A DNA stretch of 64,000 nt from Paenibacillus glacialis (GTDB taxonomy: Bacteria; Bacillota; Bacilli; Paenibacillales; Paenibacillaceae): positions 372,001-436,000 of the forward strand of contig NZ_LVJH01000070.1 of NCBI RefSeq assembly GCF_001637205.1. Direction: 5' to 3'. The translations under genes and the position numbers were made by a program. A model generated the notes under the pieces. That model was not told where the DNA came from, searched no databases, and saw only the letters and a list, made by a program, of their open reading frames with translations. Positions 42,894 to 52,870 of this stretch are shown here, piece by piece. Every line of letters starts with the position of its first letter. Within the stretch, counting starts at the first letter, position 1.

Positions 42894-45062
42894 TCACACT
42901 GTGAATCGAGATAATGCATCTTTCAATTCAGTAGATACGTTCTCCAATTTATTGGATAATTGCACCAATTGATTCCCGATACTTTGTTGTTCATTACTGA
43001 GGGAAGCGACTTCTTCCGAAGTAGCAGAAGACTCTTCAGCTACTGCACTGACGTTAGACATGGCTTCTGACAAGATTGATTGTGACTGATTCAATCCTTC
43101 AATTGACGTTGTTACCGAATCTAAGCGCTGAATATATTCACCCATTTGCCCTTGAACAGATACGAAAATATCATTCGTTTCCTTCACAGCTGTCATTTGA
43201 TGCTGGAAGAGTGGATAAGCTTCAGTAAGCGCACTTACAGTCTCATTCATTTCACTCATAATTCGTTCAGTGATTTGACCAACCATTTCAATGGACTTTC
43301 TGGATTGATCGGCCAATTGACGAATTTCATCTGCTATCACCATAAACCCTTTACCAGCCGCACCTGCACGAGCAGCTTCAATGGTTGCATTTAGTGATAA
43401 GATATTGGTCTGCTTCGTTATATTCTGCAATACTTCAAGGACTTTACCAACAGACATCGTTGTTTCTTTTAGACCATCCACCTTCAACATTAAGGAACGC
43501 GTCATGTCTTCTGTCTGATGGGTCTTATCCAGCAAATCACTCAATTTCTGTGTGCCTAGCTCACTGGAATTCTCAACATCTCGAGCTGCTTTTCCCATCT
43601 CAACATTCTCAGCTATGACCACTTGCATCTGCTGCGAAATATGATCTGTGAGTTCGTTCCCCCGTTCCGCTTCTGTCGCAAGACTACTCGCACCATTAGC
43701 GATTTCTTCCGTTGCAACAGCAATCTCACGAGCCGATATAGCCGTTTTATGCGATGCATCTGACAATTCACTAGCCGTGTCCAGAACTTCTTGTGCTGTA
43801 TTATTGGTCTGGTTCACTAACAGTGTGATTTGTTCCATCATCGTATTAAAGCTACCCGAGAGTTGTCCAATCTCATCTCCAGATTGATGTTGAGATCTAA
43901 CTTTCAGATTCCCCTTCGAACCTTCAATCATGAGATTCCTCAGGTTTATAAGTGGACGCGCAATCATGCGAACCATCAATATACCAATAAAAATCGCGAT
44001 AACTGCAACGGCTATTGCAGACCCTATCGTAAAGCTAAGAATACCTTGAGCATTCTTCACCAATTCTGAGGTAGGGATCGTTGCTATCAGTTTCCAGCCC
44101 GCTGTTTTAAGTGTACTATATACAGCTAGAACAGCATTACCATTCTCATCGTTAGCGTGCAGATCACCCGAAACTTCTTTCTGATCGATCTTGAATGTGA
44201 ACTTCGTCTTCACGCCTGCCTTCTCTTTCACGCTAGAAGCAACAATCTGGCCTTCGTTAGTATTTAACTCTAACTTACTACCGCTACCCAAATCAATGCT
44301 CTTCAACTGATCTCCCAGTATTTCTGGTTTTAATTCGATGATAATTACAAATGGTTTACTCTTACCATTCATGGTATTAAGCGCACGTGCCACTTTAAAG
44401 TTATCCTCGCCATTCTTTCCAGACTCTGTTGGGATCCACGTGGATCCTGTTTTACCCGTCAATGATTCAAACCAAGGCCCGGAACGAATTGTATCTAAAT
44501 TCGTCATAATCGTTCCACTTGTCATTGGTAGTACTTCAAGTTCTGGTGGAATGATAATTATTCCTTTAATTTTGTCGTTTGCATTGATTTGAGCATTTAA
44601 TTTATCACTAACTTTCTTATTCGTCATAAACTTTTCATACTCATCCTGCCCAGGTTTAGATAGGTCTCTCATAATAACCTGCATCTCAGAATCAAAAAAT
44701 ATTTGAAGCGCTATATCTTCATATTGTCCCAGAATAATATCTAGTTTCTCGGACGTTTGAATGATCGTCTGTTTGTTAGCATTCACTGCCGTATCCTCAA
44801 TCGTACTTTTAGCCTTTATATAAGACATAACTCCAACGAGCAACACAAACGCCACAATGGCTGTAAAAAAGATTAAAAATAACTTAACTCCAACAGATTT
44901 CGAAGGGTTTAACCTAGTCCAAGCTAACCCATTAATCTCTTTTTTGGAATTTGATGATTTATTCGGTTTTTTACCTCTATCCTTAAAAAAACTTCCAATC
45001 TTATTCAATCCCTTTGACATTTGTTGGTCTTGGTTCTTGTTGCTATTTCGGTCTTTTCCCAT
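42894..45062 (-). CDS. Methyl-accepting chemotaxis protein
   Basis: Membrane receptor of about 722 residues. A basic cytoplasmic N-terminus rich in Lys and Asn precedes helix 1 (around 60-80), a large extracellular dCache-like ligand domain (to about 345), helix 2 (around 350-375), HAMP, and a signalling domain with the conserved hairpin tip ATIEAARAGAAGKGFMVIADEIR. It should sense a small extracellular ligand and control the CheA kinase. The start at ATG 45062 fits the ribosome site GGGTG; an ATG six bases upstream is too close. It sits between trhP2 and the PBP gene in an otherwise conserved block. Confidence 0.93.
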   Translation of the reverse strand: MGKDRNSNKNQDQQMSKGLNKIGSFFKDRGKKPNKSSNSKKEINGLAWTRLNPSKSVGVKLFLIFFTAIVAFVLLVGVMSYIKAKSTIEDTAVNANKQTIIQTSEKLDIILGQYEDIALQIFFDSEMQVIMRDLSKPGQDEYEKFMTNKKVSDKLNAQINANDKIKGIIIIPPELEVLPMTSGTIMTNLDTIRSGPWFESLTGKTGSTWIPTESGKNGEDNFKVARALNTMNGKSKPFVIIIELKPEILGDQLKSIDLGSGSKLELNTNEGQIVASSVKEKAGVKTKFTFKIDQKEVSGDLHANDENGNAVLAVYSTLKTAGWKLIATIPTSELVKNAQGILSFTIGSAIAVAVIAIFIGILMVRMIARPLINLRNLMIEGSKGNLKVRSQHQSGDEIGQLSGSFNTMMEQITLLVNQTNNTAQEVLDTASELSDASHKTAISAREIAVATEEIANGASSLATEAERGNELTDHISQQMQVVIAENVEMGKAARDVENSSELGTQKLSDLLDKTHQTEDMTRSLMLKVDGLKETTMSVGKVLEVLQNITKQTNILSLNATIEAARAGAAGKGFMVIADEIRQLADQSRKSIEMVGQITERIMSEMNETVSALTEAYPLFQHQMTAVKETNDIFVSVQGQMGEYIQRLDSVTTSIEGLNQSQSILSEAMSNVSAVAEESSATSEEVASLSNEQQSIGNQLVQLSNKLENVSTELKDALSRFTV

Positions 45063-45202
45063 AAACATTCACCCGCCAGTATGTAGTATGTATGACATAT
45101 CTTAAAAACAAAAAAATGATTATGTTATGTTAAATGTTAATATTCGACAATATCACTTAAAAATCCTTTATATATTAACAAATAAATTTAAGCTAATTTT
45201 AC

Positions 45203-45241
45203 AAAAAAAATAGAGTCTCCGCCACAAGGACAAAGACTCTA
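45203..45241 (-). terminator. Terminator of the ireB-ruvX-trhP cluster
   Basis: On the minus strand TAGAGTC/GACTCTA with inner TCC/GGA pairs is followed by eight T, 36 bases past the trhP2 stop. Confidence 0.92.
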
Positions 45242-45276
45242 CTAAAATGAAACTTTAGAAAAACAAAATTACATAA

Positions 45277-46608
45277 TTACTTTCTCTTACAACGCATCAT
45301 ATCAAAATAATGTACAGGTTGATCAACCTTGATAACTATTCTTTGCATGGCGTGACGAGCTGCATCCAACACGTTACCTTTCTCATCCCATATCGTATCT
45401 ACGCGTTGTTTGAAAAAAGTTCCCCCAGGTCCAAAGAACTCTATTTCTTGTCCAGGCTTGAAATGATTACGCTGCTGAATGAGTGCCTTGCCGTCCTCAG
45501 AATTATATTCTAATACTAATCCTGCAAAATCGTACGGAGTGGCTTTTTCTTCAGGCTCATAGATGTGATCTTCATGATCAGGTGTATCATAGAAGAACCC
45601 AGTATTCACCGGTCGATTTGCCGCTTTATTGATTTCCTCTACCCATTCAGGCTTCAGCACATAATGTTCTGGATCAGCCATATAGGAATCGATCGCTTGT
45701 CGATAAGCATTAACGACTGTAGCTACATAATGCAGTGATTTCATTCGCCCTTCAATCTTGAAGCTGTCAATCCCAACTTCAATAAGCTCAGGGATACTTT
45801 CTAACATACATAAATCTTTAGATCCCATGGTGAATGCATTATCTTCCGGTTGAAATAATGGGTTTGGTGTTACACCATTCTTGGACGCTGATACTTCTTC
45901 TTGATCCTGAGCATCCTCTTCGGAGACCCATACGTCATTCGAAGGTGCCTCTTCAAATAGATCATAACTCCAACGACATGATTGGCAGCAACCACCGCGA
46001 TTGGAATCCCGATCTGTGAAGTGGTTTGAAAGTACACAACGACCAGAATACGAGGAACACATCGCACCATGAACAAATGCTTCAATCTCCACATCCACAT
46101 GTTTCTTAATTTCAGCTATTTCTTGAAAGCTTACTTCGCGTCCTAATACAACACGTGGCAAGCCCTCTTCTTTCCAAAATTTCACTGATTGCCAATTCAT
46201 CGTAGATTGCTGCGTACTCAAATGTACTTCTATCTCAGGAACAGCCCGCTGGGCGATTTCAATAATCGCAGGGTCTGCTGTAATAATAGCTGCAATCCCA
46301 ACTTCATGAAGATTACGTAAATAGGCTTCAATACCCTCTAAATCTTCATTATGTGCATAAATATTTGTTGCGACAAACACCTTAGCTCCATACTTCCGAG
46401 CAAACTCAACGCCTTCACGCATCTCTTCAAAGCTGAAATTGTCCGCATTCGAACGTAAGCCGTACATCTGTCCACCGATATAGACTGCATCGGCACCATA
46501 ATGTACCGCGAATTTCAACTTCTCTAAGTTGCCTGCTGGAGCCAGAAGTTCCGGTTTGTCTAGACGATATCGCTTGCCCGTATACTTAGGTTGAGACATG
46601 ACTTCCAT
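45277..46608 (-). CDS. trhP2: tRNA 5-hydroxyuridine synthesis protein TrhP2 (peptidase U32 family, YrrO)
   Basis: Peptidase U32 family protein of about 443 residues; the B. subtilis counterpart YrrO, with YrrN, is needed for prephenate-dependent hydroxylation of uridine 34 in tRNA. Family blocks: LLAPAGNLEKLKFAVHYGADAVYIGG at the N-terminus (in part), EAFVHGAMCSSYSGRC, and the cysteine group SNRGGCCQSCRW, then FKIEGRMKS. These cysteines probably hold an iron-sulphur cluster. The start is ATG 46608, eight bases after GAGGTGG; the open frame reaches 46641. It overlaps nothing and follows trhP1 closely. Confidence 0.9.
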   Translation of the reverse strand: MEVMSQPKYTGKRYRLDKPELLAPAGNLEKLKFAVHYGADAVYIGGQMYGLRSNADNFSFEEMREGVEFARKYGAKVFVATNIYAHNEDLEGIEAYLRNLHEVGIAAIITADPAIIEIAQRAVPEIEVHLSTQQSTMNWQSVKFWKEEGLPRVVLGREVSFQEIAEIKKHVDVEIEAFVHGAMCSSYSGRCVLSNHFTDRDSNRGGCCQSCRWSYDLFEEAPSNDVWVSEEDAQDQEEVSASKNGVTPNPLFQPEDNAFTMGSKDLCMLESIPELIEVGIDSFKIEGRMKSLHYVATVVNAYRQAIDSYMADPEHYVLKPEWVEEINKAANRPVNTGFFYDTPDHEDHIYEPEEKATPYDFAGLVLEYNSEDGKALIQQRNHFKPGQEIEFFGPGGTFFKQRVDTIWDEKGNVLDAARHAMQRIVIKVDQPVHYFDMMRCKRK

Positions 46609-46637
46609 TTTCCGTTCCACCTCACATCTATCTGTAA

Positions 46638-47570
46638 TCAATACACCTGTTCTTTATAAAAGAATCCAAAAGTCAGTTCTCGGTCGGAGTTTTGTACCTT
46701 CCGAATATTATCCATATCCTGCTCCTGGTATTTATAGTTCGCTGGGTCAGCCATATAAGTATCAATCGACTGTCGGTAAGTTCTTACAACGGTCTCATTG
46801 TAGGATAAAGGCTTTAACAACCCTTCCACCTTCAGACTATTCACACCTGCTTCTAAAAGAAAATGTAAATCCTCCAATATACAAATATCATCTGAGCTCA
46901 TGATATGAGTTCCGTTAATATCCTCGTATATAGGAAATTTCTCCCCTGGACGCTCAGCTTCAAGTAGAAATAAACCTCGTTCTTTACCAAGACTACCACC
47001 CTCAATGGGTCTACCTTGGTGTAACATATAGCTTCCTACTAAACTTCGCTTAGAATGATAGATATTCGTCATACCATGAATCTGTACCTGTGATTCCACT
47101 TCAAGATGACCCTTCATTCCAGTAATCTCATCCATATTAAGTTCTCTGGCAAATACTACTCGATTAGCCCCTCGGCGTCCCCAATAGTTTGCTGTTGCAT
47201 AATTTGTAGTCGTCATCTCTGCGTTCCAATGAAGCTTCATCTGTGGAGCGTAAGTTTTGACCGCCATTAATACAGACGGATCATTAAATTCGACAGCATC
47301 CACGCAAGCATTCCCCAATGCTTTCACATAATCAGGAAGAGCGTCTAATAGATCATTAGACAGCAAACTTTGAAGACTCACATACACTTTTACTTGACGA
47401 GCATGTGCTTGCGCAACAGCTTGTTGAATATCTTCGATCGAGAAATTTCCTGCTAACCTCATCCCGAATCGATCATTTCCAATCAATAGGGCATCTGCCC
47501 CAGCGTTTATCAAAGGTTCGATTTCATTCAAAGATCCTGCCGTTACCAGAAGCTCTGGTTTGTTAACCAT
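46638..47570 (-). CDS. trhP1: tRNA 5-hydroxyuridine synthesis protein TrhP1 (peptidase U32 family, YrrN)
   Basis: Second U32-family protein, about 310 residues, partner of TrhP2. It has the N-terminal block ELLVTAGSLNEIEPLINAGADA, then QIHGMTNIYHSKRS and LKVEGLLKPLSY. Unlike TrhP2 it lacks the cysteine group, as YrrN does, so it probably acts as the non-catalytic or RNA-binding partner. The start is ATG 47570, six bases after AGAGGTG; an in-frame start at 47612 would overlap the mltG gene by 29 bases. It lies between mltG and trhP2, as in B. subtilis. Confidence 0.88.
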   Translation of the reverse strand: MVNKPELLVTAGSLNEIEPLINAGADALLIGNDRFGMRLAGNFSIEDIQQAVAQAHARQVKVYVSLQSLLSNDLLDALPDYVKALGNACVDAVEFNDPSVLMAVKTYAPQMKLHWNAEMTTTNYATANYWGRRGANRVVFARELNMDEITGMKGHLEVESQVQIHGMTNIYHSKRSLVGSYMLHQGRPIEGGSLGKERGLFLLEAERPGEKFPIYEDINGTHIMSSDDICILEDLHFLLEAGVNSLKVEGLLKPLSYNETVVRTYRQSIDTYMADPANYKYQEQDMDNIRKVQNSDRELTFGFFYKEQVY

Positions 47571-47583
47571 TGTTGCACCTCTT

Positions 47584-48633
47584 TTATTTTGACATACTTT
47601 TACTTTTTTCAATATTAACTAAATGTTCTTTATACGTCTTAGCAAACAAATGCGTTTGAGTCCCATCTTTTTTAGTCACATAGAAGAAATACTCAGAAGG
47701 TTGCGGATCAAGTGCTGCCTTAATCGAAGCAAGACTTGGGTTACATATAGGACCCGGTGGAAGACCTTTTTTCAAATAAGTATTATAAGGACTTTCAACT
47801 TCTAAATCTTTATAAAAAAGACGCTCTTTGGGCTTATCTAGCGAATATTGCACCGTCGCATCAATTTCAAGTTTTTGTTCCTTCTTTAATCGGTTATAAA
47901 TAACGCCTGCGACTAGTGAACGTTCTGAGTCCACAACAACTTCACGTTCCACCAAAGATGATATGGTCAACAATTCATGTAACGTTAGCCCACGTTGCTT
48001 CATCTTTTGTTCCCAATTCTCAATGCTATTCAGCTTCTTCTCTAGTTGAGTAGTCATCGTCTTAATAATCTCTGCTTCCGTAATTCCCTTTTTCAATTCA
48101 TAGGTTTCCGGAAAGAGATATCCCTCTAGTGCATGCTTAATTTCAGCGTCCTTTGGTATGACTGCAGCTAAAGTCTCAATAGCTTGGGAAGATTGGTTAG
48201 CTAATTTCAAAAAGGTCGTACCATCTACAAATCCCTCTTTATCAAGCTTGTCTGCCAGTTGCACAACCGTATATCCTTCAGGAATCGTGAAGCGAATCAT
48301 TTCCTCTTTTACGACATCTCCATTATTTAGCATTGCTATTAATTCATCGTTTGACTTTCCAGGTGTGGTTGCATAGATTCCAGCTTGAAAACGACTTCCT
48401 TGATCTTTCCATTTTAAATATCCAATGAATATCATTTCGTTTTTTATCAATGCTTTCTCATGTAACAGTTTGGCAATTTGAGTCGTACCCATTCCTTGCT
48501 CAATTGTAAACTTAACAACTTCATCGGACTTCTTAACGGGTTGCATGCCGTTCCAAATATAAAATGCCACGCCACCTACAGCCAACACTATAAGCACTAG
48601 AATAATACCAAATATTTCAAATCTAGCTTTCAT
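47584..48633 (-). CDS. mltG: Endolytic murein transglycosylase MltG (YrrL)
   Basis: Membrane-bound lytic transglycosylase of 349 residues that cuts nascent glycan strands and sets their length. One N-terminal helix (7-29), then a LysM-like region (VVKFTIEQGMGTTQIAKLLHE), and the YceG domain with IPEGYTVVQLADKL, EGYLFPETYEL and the catalytic glutamate in ISSLVEREV. Position between the DUF1292 genes and trhP1 matches yrrL. Good ribosome site GAAGGGAGGGG. Confidence 0.94.
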   Translation of the reverse strand: MKARFEIFGIILVLIVLAVGGVAFYIWNGMQPVKKSDEVVKFTIEQGMGTTQIAKLLHEKALIKNEMIFIGYLKWKDQGSRFQAGIYATTPGKSNDELIAMLNNGDVVKEEMIRFTIPEGYTVVQLADKLDKEGFVDGTTFLKLANQSSQAIETLAAVIPKDAEIKHALEGYLFPETYELKKGITEAEIIKTMTTQLEKKLNSIENWEQKMKQRGLTLHELLTISSLVEREVVVDSERSLVAGVIYNRLKKEQKLEIDATVQYSLDKPKERLFYKDLEVESPYNTYLKKGLPPGPICNPSLASIKAALDPQPSEYFFYVTKKDGTQTHLFAKTYKEHLVNIEKSKSMSK

Positions 48634-48654
48634 GGAAATCCCCTCCCTTCACAG

Positions 48655-48682
48655 CCAAAAAGGGCGGAAAAATCCACCCTTC
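48655..48682 (-). terminator. Terminator between DUF1292 gene and mltG
   Basis: On the minus strand AAGGGTGGA/TCCGCCCTT pairs around TTTT and is followed by TTT; it lies between the two genes and may reduce read-through into mltG. Confidence 0.65.
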
Positions 48683-48738
48683 CGGCATTTCCTATTGGAA
48701 TGAGTTGTACACTACGATATTCGTAACGTATACACGTA

Positions 48739-49050
48739 CTAAATATCGTTGTCTTGAGGGAATGTTAATTCATCGTATAATTCAGCGATGTTCTCCCATT
48801 CCTCATCATCATCAATGGTTACAAGTTCTAAATTCCCCTCAGCAGAAGTGATAACTTTCAGAATATCATATTCATCGCTATCATCATCTACATTAAGTAA
48901 AACGGCATAACTTTGATCTCCAACTACAAATTCAGCTGTTAGATCATATACAGATGTTGTGCCTTCTTCATCTTCCAATTCCACAGTGGGACCGAAAGCT
49001 TCTTTCAGACGACTACTCCATTCAACCTGACCACTAGAAATCTCAGTCAT
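48739..49050 (-). CDS. DUF1292 protein, second copy
   Basis: Acidic protein of 103 residues with the DUF1292 pattern: VELEDEEGTTSVYDLTAEFVVGDQSYAVLL (in part) and VTIDDDEEWENIAELYDEL. It shares the C-terminal DDEEW...ELYD arrangement with the gene directly upstream, which its start overlaps by eight bases. The family is common near ruvX and alaS in Firmicutes, and its function is unknown. Two tandem members are unusual compared with the single yrzB of B. subtilis. Confidence 0.82.
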   Translation of the reverse strand: MTEISSGQVEWSSRLKEAFGPTVELEDEEGTTSVYDLTAEFVVGDQSYAVLLNVDDDSDEYDILKVITSAEGNLELVTIDDDEEWENIAELYDELTFPQDNDI

Positions 49051-49357
49051 CTAATTCCCCTCCATCGAGTTCAGCAACAAGCGTATTGAAGGTTTCTTCA
49101 ACGATTGCCCATTCCTCATCACTTTCGATCATGTACAGCTTGATATCGTCCCCAACTTCATCTTCCTCATAACGGAATGCATAGACTTCATCAGTCTCTT
49201 CATCCTCTGAATCCACGGGTACTACCATCATATATTTTGCATCGGAATCATCTACTTCGAACTTCATAATCACTTCAAATTCTTCTTCATTGCCTTCATC
49301 ATCGGGAATATATATAATTTCCGGTTCTTCTTCTCTACCCATATTGTCATTAGCCAT
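49043..49357 (-). CDS. yrzB: DUF1292 protein (YrzB)
   Basis: Very acidic protein of 104 residues with the DUF1292 core: IYIPDDEGNEEEFEVIMKFE, then KYMMVVP, VYAFRYEED and ESDEEWAIVEETFNTL. It lies 11 bases after ruvX and overlaps the second DUF1292 gene by eight bases, so all are likely co-transcribed and coupled. Its place between ruvX and mltG corresponds to yrzB. No function is established. Confidence 0.86.
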   Translation of the reverse strand: MANDNMGREEEPEIIYIPDDEGNEEEFEVIMKFEVDDSDAKYMMVVPVDSEDEETDEVYAFRYEEDEVGDDIKLYMIESDEEWAIVEETFNTLVAELDGGELDD

Positions 49358-49368
49358 TTATATCACCC

Positions 49369-49785
49369 TCACTTTATGCTCTTAGAATCTAAATAGTTTT
49401 GCAAAATCAAACTGGCTGCCATCTTGTCTATGACCTGTTTACGTTTCTTTCGGCTGACGTTGGCTTCAATTAATGTTCGTTCTGCAGATACTGTTGTTAA
49501 CCTCTCATCCCATAAATGAACGGGTAGGTTCAGAATTTCCTTTAGCTTATCTGCGAATTCCATGCAAATATCTCCCCGGAAACCTACTGTACCATCCATA
49601 TTCTTGGGTAAGCCAACCACGATCTCAGCAACGTCATGCTCACGGACCAGAGCCGTAATTCGTTCGAACTCAATCCCTTCGCGACGACGTTCAATAACTT
49701 CAAGCCCTTGAGCAGTCCAACCAAACATATCGCTAACTGCCACTCCAATTTTGCGATCCCCATAATCCAACCCCATGATTCTCAT
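49369..49785 (-). CDS. ruvX: RuvX/YqgF-family nuclease (YrrK)
   Basis: Small RNase H-fold nuclease of about 138 residues. The fold's acidic residues are in MGLDYGDRKIGVAVSD (first Asp), VVGLPKNMDG (with the Gly-Leu-Pro motif) and the last in LWDERLTTVSAERTL. Members process 16S rRNA 5' ends or resolve Holliday junctions. ATG 49785 is preferred, six bases after AGGAG; a TTG directly before it is also in frame. It is nine bases after ireB in the alaS-ireB-ruvX order. Confidence 0.94.
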   Translation of the reverse strand: MRIMGLDYGDRKIGVAVSDMFGWTAQGLEVIERRREGIEFERITALVREHDVAEIVVGLPKNMDGTVGFRGDICMEFADKLKEILNLPVHLWDERLTTVSAERTLIEANVSRKKRKQVIDKMAASLILQNYLDSKSIK

Positions 49786-49794
49786 CAAGTTCTC

Positions 49795-50055
49795 CTAACG
49801 GTGATTGGCTAAATAAAATCTTACCAACTCTTCAATCAATTCATCTCGTTCTTTCTTTCTCACGAGACTTCTAGCATTGTTATGGCGCGGTATATAAGCA
49901 GGATCTCCGGATAAAAGATAGCCGACAATCTGGTTGATCGGATGATATTCCTTCTCCGCCAAAGCATCGTATACCGTTAGAAGAATCTCCTTCGAAGATA
50001 CCTCTAACTCATCGCCATTAACATTAAACTTGACTGTCTTATCCATGGAATCCAT
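49795..50055 (-). CDS. ireB: IreB family regulatory protein (DUF965, YrzL)
   Basis: Small protein of 86 residues, highly conserved family: VYDALAEKEYHPINQIVGYLLSGDPAYIPRHNNARSLVRK (in part), then LIEELVRFYL. In Enterococcus IreB is a phosphorylation target of the PASTA kinase IreK and affects cephalosporin resistance. Threonines near the N-terminus could be targets here, but this is inferred. It follows alaS and precedes ruvX. Start ATG 50055 with GAGGTG. Confidence 0.93.
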   Translation of the reverse strand: MDSMDKTVKFNVNGDELEVSSKEILLTVYDALAEKEYHPINQIVGYLLSGDPAYIPRHNNARSLVRKKERDELIEELVRFYLANHR

Positions 50056-50200
50056 TCACGACACCTCGCTTCTTTAAAACATCATTAAACATGTTTTAGC
50101 GAATACAATCTGAAATATTTGTTTACAGTCCCTATCATAACATATTCATTGTGCTGTAAGGAAATCCCCATGTGAAAAATAACCGAAATTTCTCCTATTT

Positions 50201-52834
50201 TTATACCTTAAGACTTTGAGCCACGAGTTCATTTGCCAATTTCAAAGCTTCGTCAAGCTTACTTGCATCCTTGCCCCCAGCTTGAGCCATATCAGGACGA
50301 CCACCACCGCCACCACCACAGACAGTTGCAATCTCTTTTACCAGCTTGCCTGCATGGAGACCTGACTTCACTAAATCTTGAGGTACTGATACGACAAAGT
50401 TTACTTTATCATCCATCGCTGCACCAAGAACTAAGACAGCATTCGGAAGTTTCTCTTTAAGCTCGTCTGCAATAGAACGGAGACCATCCATACTTCCAGC
50501 ATTGACACGAACCGCTAGTAATTCTACACCATTTACAGATAGAACTTGGTCACTAAGCTTACCTGCTTCAATAGTACTCATTTTACTCTGCAGTGACTCG
50601 TTCTCGCGACTTACCTCTTTAAGCTGTACATGTAATGCTTCAATACGTTTAGGCACATCATGCAGATTGGATTTAAGAAGGTCTGCAGATTGTTTCAGAA
50701 TATCTAGTTGTCCTTCCATGTACTGATAGGCTAAACGTCCAGTCACAGCCTCAATACGTCTTACCCCTGAACCAATTCCACTCTCACTTACTAATTTGAA
50801 GATACCAATCTGTGAAGTATTACTTACATGGCATCCACCACATAACTCAAGGCTATACTCTCCAACTTGCACAACTCTTACAATGTCACCATATTTTTCA
50901 CCAAATAACGCCATAGCGCCTGCAGACTTCGCTTCATCAATCGATTTAAGTTCAATATTGACATCAAGACCATGCCAGATTTGTTCATTTACACGGCGTT
51001 CAATATCAGTAAGCTCTTCTTGAGATATACTACCGAAATGTGAGAAGTCAAAACGTAATCGTTGAGTATCCACTAAAGACCCGGCTTGGTTAACATGATC
51101 TCCTAACACTTCTTTAAGAGCTTTATGAAGTAAATGCGTTGCCGTATGGTTCTTCACAATATCAGAACGTTTCTCACGACTAACTTCCGCTTTAAGTGTT
51201 TCGCCGACTTTTAACTCCCCATCTTCTACTACCACTCGATGTACATGTTGACCTAATGGTGCTTTGAATAATCCTTCTACCTTGGCCGTAACTTTGCCTA
51301 CTCGTAACAGTCCCTGATCACTGACCTGTCCTCCACTTTCCGCATAGAACGGTGTGACATCGAGTATAACCTGACAAGTTTCTCCGGCTGATACACTATC
51401 AACTAGGGCGTCATTCACGATGATTGCCAAGACGTTAGACTCGGTTACGCAGTCATTATATCCAACAAATTCACTTTTAATCGTTAGATCTGAAAGAATA
51501 CCGCCTTGAACTTGCATACTGCCACTATCTTGTCTTGCAGCACGTGCACGCGTACGCTGTTCTTGCATTGCGTTATCAAAGCCTTCTCTATCTACTGTAA
51601 GTCCATGTTCTGTTGCGTAATCTTCCGTCAAGTCGAACGGGAATCCATACGTATCATAGAGTTTGAAAGCATCACTCCCACTAATGGTAGCCTGCCCTTG
51701 TTGCTTCGCTTGATTACTGATTTCCTCTAGTATGGATAACCCATCGGATAATGTTTCATGGAAACGCTCTTCTTCTGTTTTAATCACTTTTTCAATGAAT
51801 TCACGTTTCTCGACAACTTCAGGGTAATAACCACCCATAACATTCCCTACGGTTTCTGTTAACGAATATAGGAATGGACGATCTAGACCCAACACTTTTC
51901 CGTAACGGACCGCACGACGAAGCAAGCGACGAATAACATACCCTCGACCTTCATTTGAAGGTAACACACCATCAGCAATAGCAAATGCAACCGTACGAAC
52001 ATGATCGGCGATCACTTTGAAAGCCACATCCTGCTCTACACTATCGTTGTACTTCACTTTCGTTAATGATGCCGTTTGTTGAATAACGGGTTGAAACAAA
52101 TCCGTGTCGAAGTTGGAGTCTACATTCTGCAGGATCGAAGCCAATCGTTCTAGACCTGCACCCGTATCGATATTTTTATTTGGTAATGGCGTATAACTGC
52201 CATCTTTATTATGGTTAAATTGTGTGAAGACCAGATTCCACACTTCTAAATAACGTTCATTCTCTCCACCCGGGAACATCTCAGGATCAGACATATCACT
52301 TCCATAAGCTTCTCCTCGGTCATAGAAAATTTCAGTACAAGGACCACATGGGCCTTCCCCAATATCCCAGAAATTATCTTCCAGCTTCACAATGTGATTC
52401 TCAGCTAGACCAATCTTCTCATGCCAGAACTTATAAGCTTCCTCATCTTCAGGATATACTGTCACAGATAAGCGTTCCGGGTCGAATCCGATCCATTTCT
52501 TATCCGTTAGAAATTCCCAAGCCCATGTAATAACTTCTTCCTTAAAATAATCACCAATAGAAAAGTTACCTAGCATTTCAAAAAAAGTATGGTGACGGCG
52601 TGTCTTACCTACATTCTCGATATCATTAGTACGTATACATTTCTGCGAATTTGCAATTCGTGGATTATCTGGCTTCTCACGTCCATCGAAATAAGATTTC
52701 AATGGAGCCATACCTGCATTGATCCACAAAAGGGATGGGTCATTATGGGGAACTAGAGGAGCACTCGGCTCAATTTTATGTCCCTTCTCTGCAAAAAACT
52801 CCAGCCATTTGGAACGAATTTCACTTGCTTTCAT
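50201..52834 (-). CDS. alaS: Alanyl-tRNA synthetase
   Basis: Class II aminoacyl-tRNA synthetase of about 877 residues that charges tRNA-Ala. N-terminal catalytic domain (MKASEIRSKWLEFF, HTFFEMLGNFSIGDYFKEE), then the editing domain with zinc-binding HTATHLLHKAL and ELCGGCHVSNTSQIG, and the C-terminal C-Ala domain with GGGGGGRPDMAQAGG. The start is ATG 52834, seven bases after GGAGG, not the upstream ATG at 52852. A T-box leader precedes it, so uncharged tRNA-Ala should switch on expression. Confidence 0.97.
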   Translation of the reverse strand: MKASEIRSKWLEFFAEKGHKIEPSAPLVPHNDPSLLWINAGMAPLKSYFDGREKPDNPRIANSQKCIRTNDIENVGKTRRHHTFFEMLGNFSIGDYFKEEVITWAWEFLTDKKWIGFDPERLSVTVYPEDEEAYKFWHEKIGLAENHIVKLEDNFWDIGEGPCGPCTEIFYDRGEAYGSDMSDPEMFPGGENERYLEVWNLVFTQFNHNKDGSYTPLPNKNIDTGAGLERLASILQNVDSNFDTDLFQPVIQQTASLTKVKYNDSVEQDVAFKVIADHVRTVAFAIADGVLPSNEGRGYVIRRLLRRAVRYGKVLGLDRPFLYSLTETVGNVMGGYYPEVVEKREFIEKVIKTEEERFHETLSDGLSILEEISNQAKQQGQATISGSDAFKLYDTYGFPFDLTEDYATEHGLTVDREGFDNAMQEQRTRARAARQDSGSMQVQGGILSDLTIKSEFVGYNDCVTESNVLAIIVNDALVDSVSAGETCQVILDVTPFYAESGGQVSDQGLLRVGKVTAKVEGLFKAPLGQHVHRVVVEDGELKVGETLKAEVSREKRSDIVKNHTATHLLHKALKEVLGDHVNQAGSLVDTQRLRFDFSHFGSISQEELTDIERRVNEQIWHGLDVNIELKSIDEAKSAGAMALFGEKYGDIVRVVQVGEYSLELCGGCHVSNTSQIGIFKLVSESGIGSGVRRIEAVTGRLAYQYMEGQLDILKQSADLLKSNLHDVPKRIEALHVQLKEVSRENESLQSKMSTIEAGKLSDQVLSVNGVELLAVRVNAGSMDGLRSIADELKEKLPNAVLVLGAAMDDKVNFVVSVPQDLVKSGLHAGKLVKEIATVCGGGGGGRPDMAQAGGKDASKLDEALKLANELVAQSLKV

Positions 52835-52870
52835 ATCAAACGCCTCCATCATATAGTTCTAGCATATATG

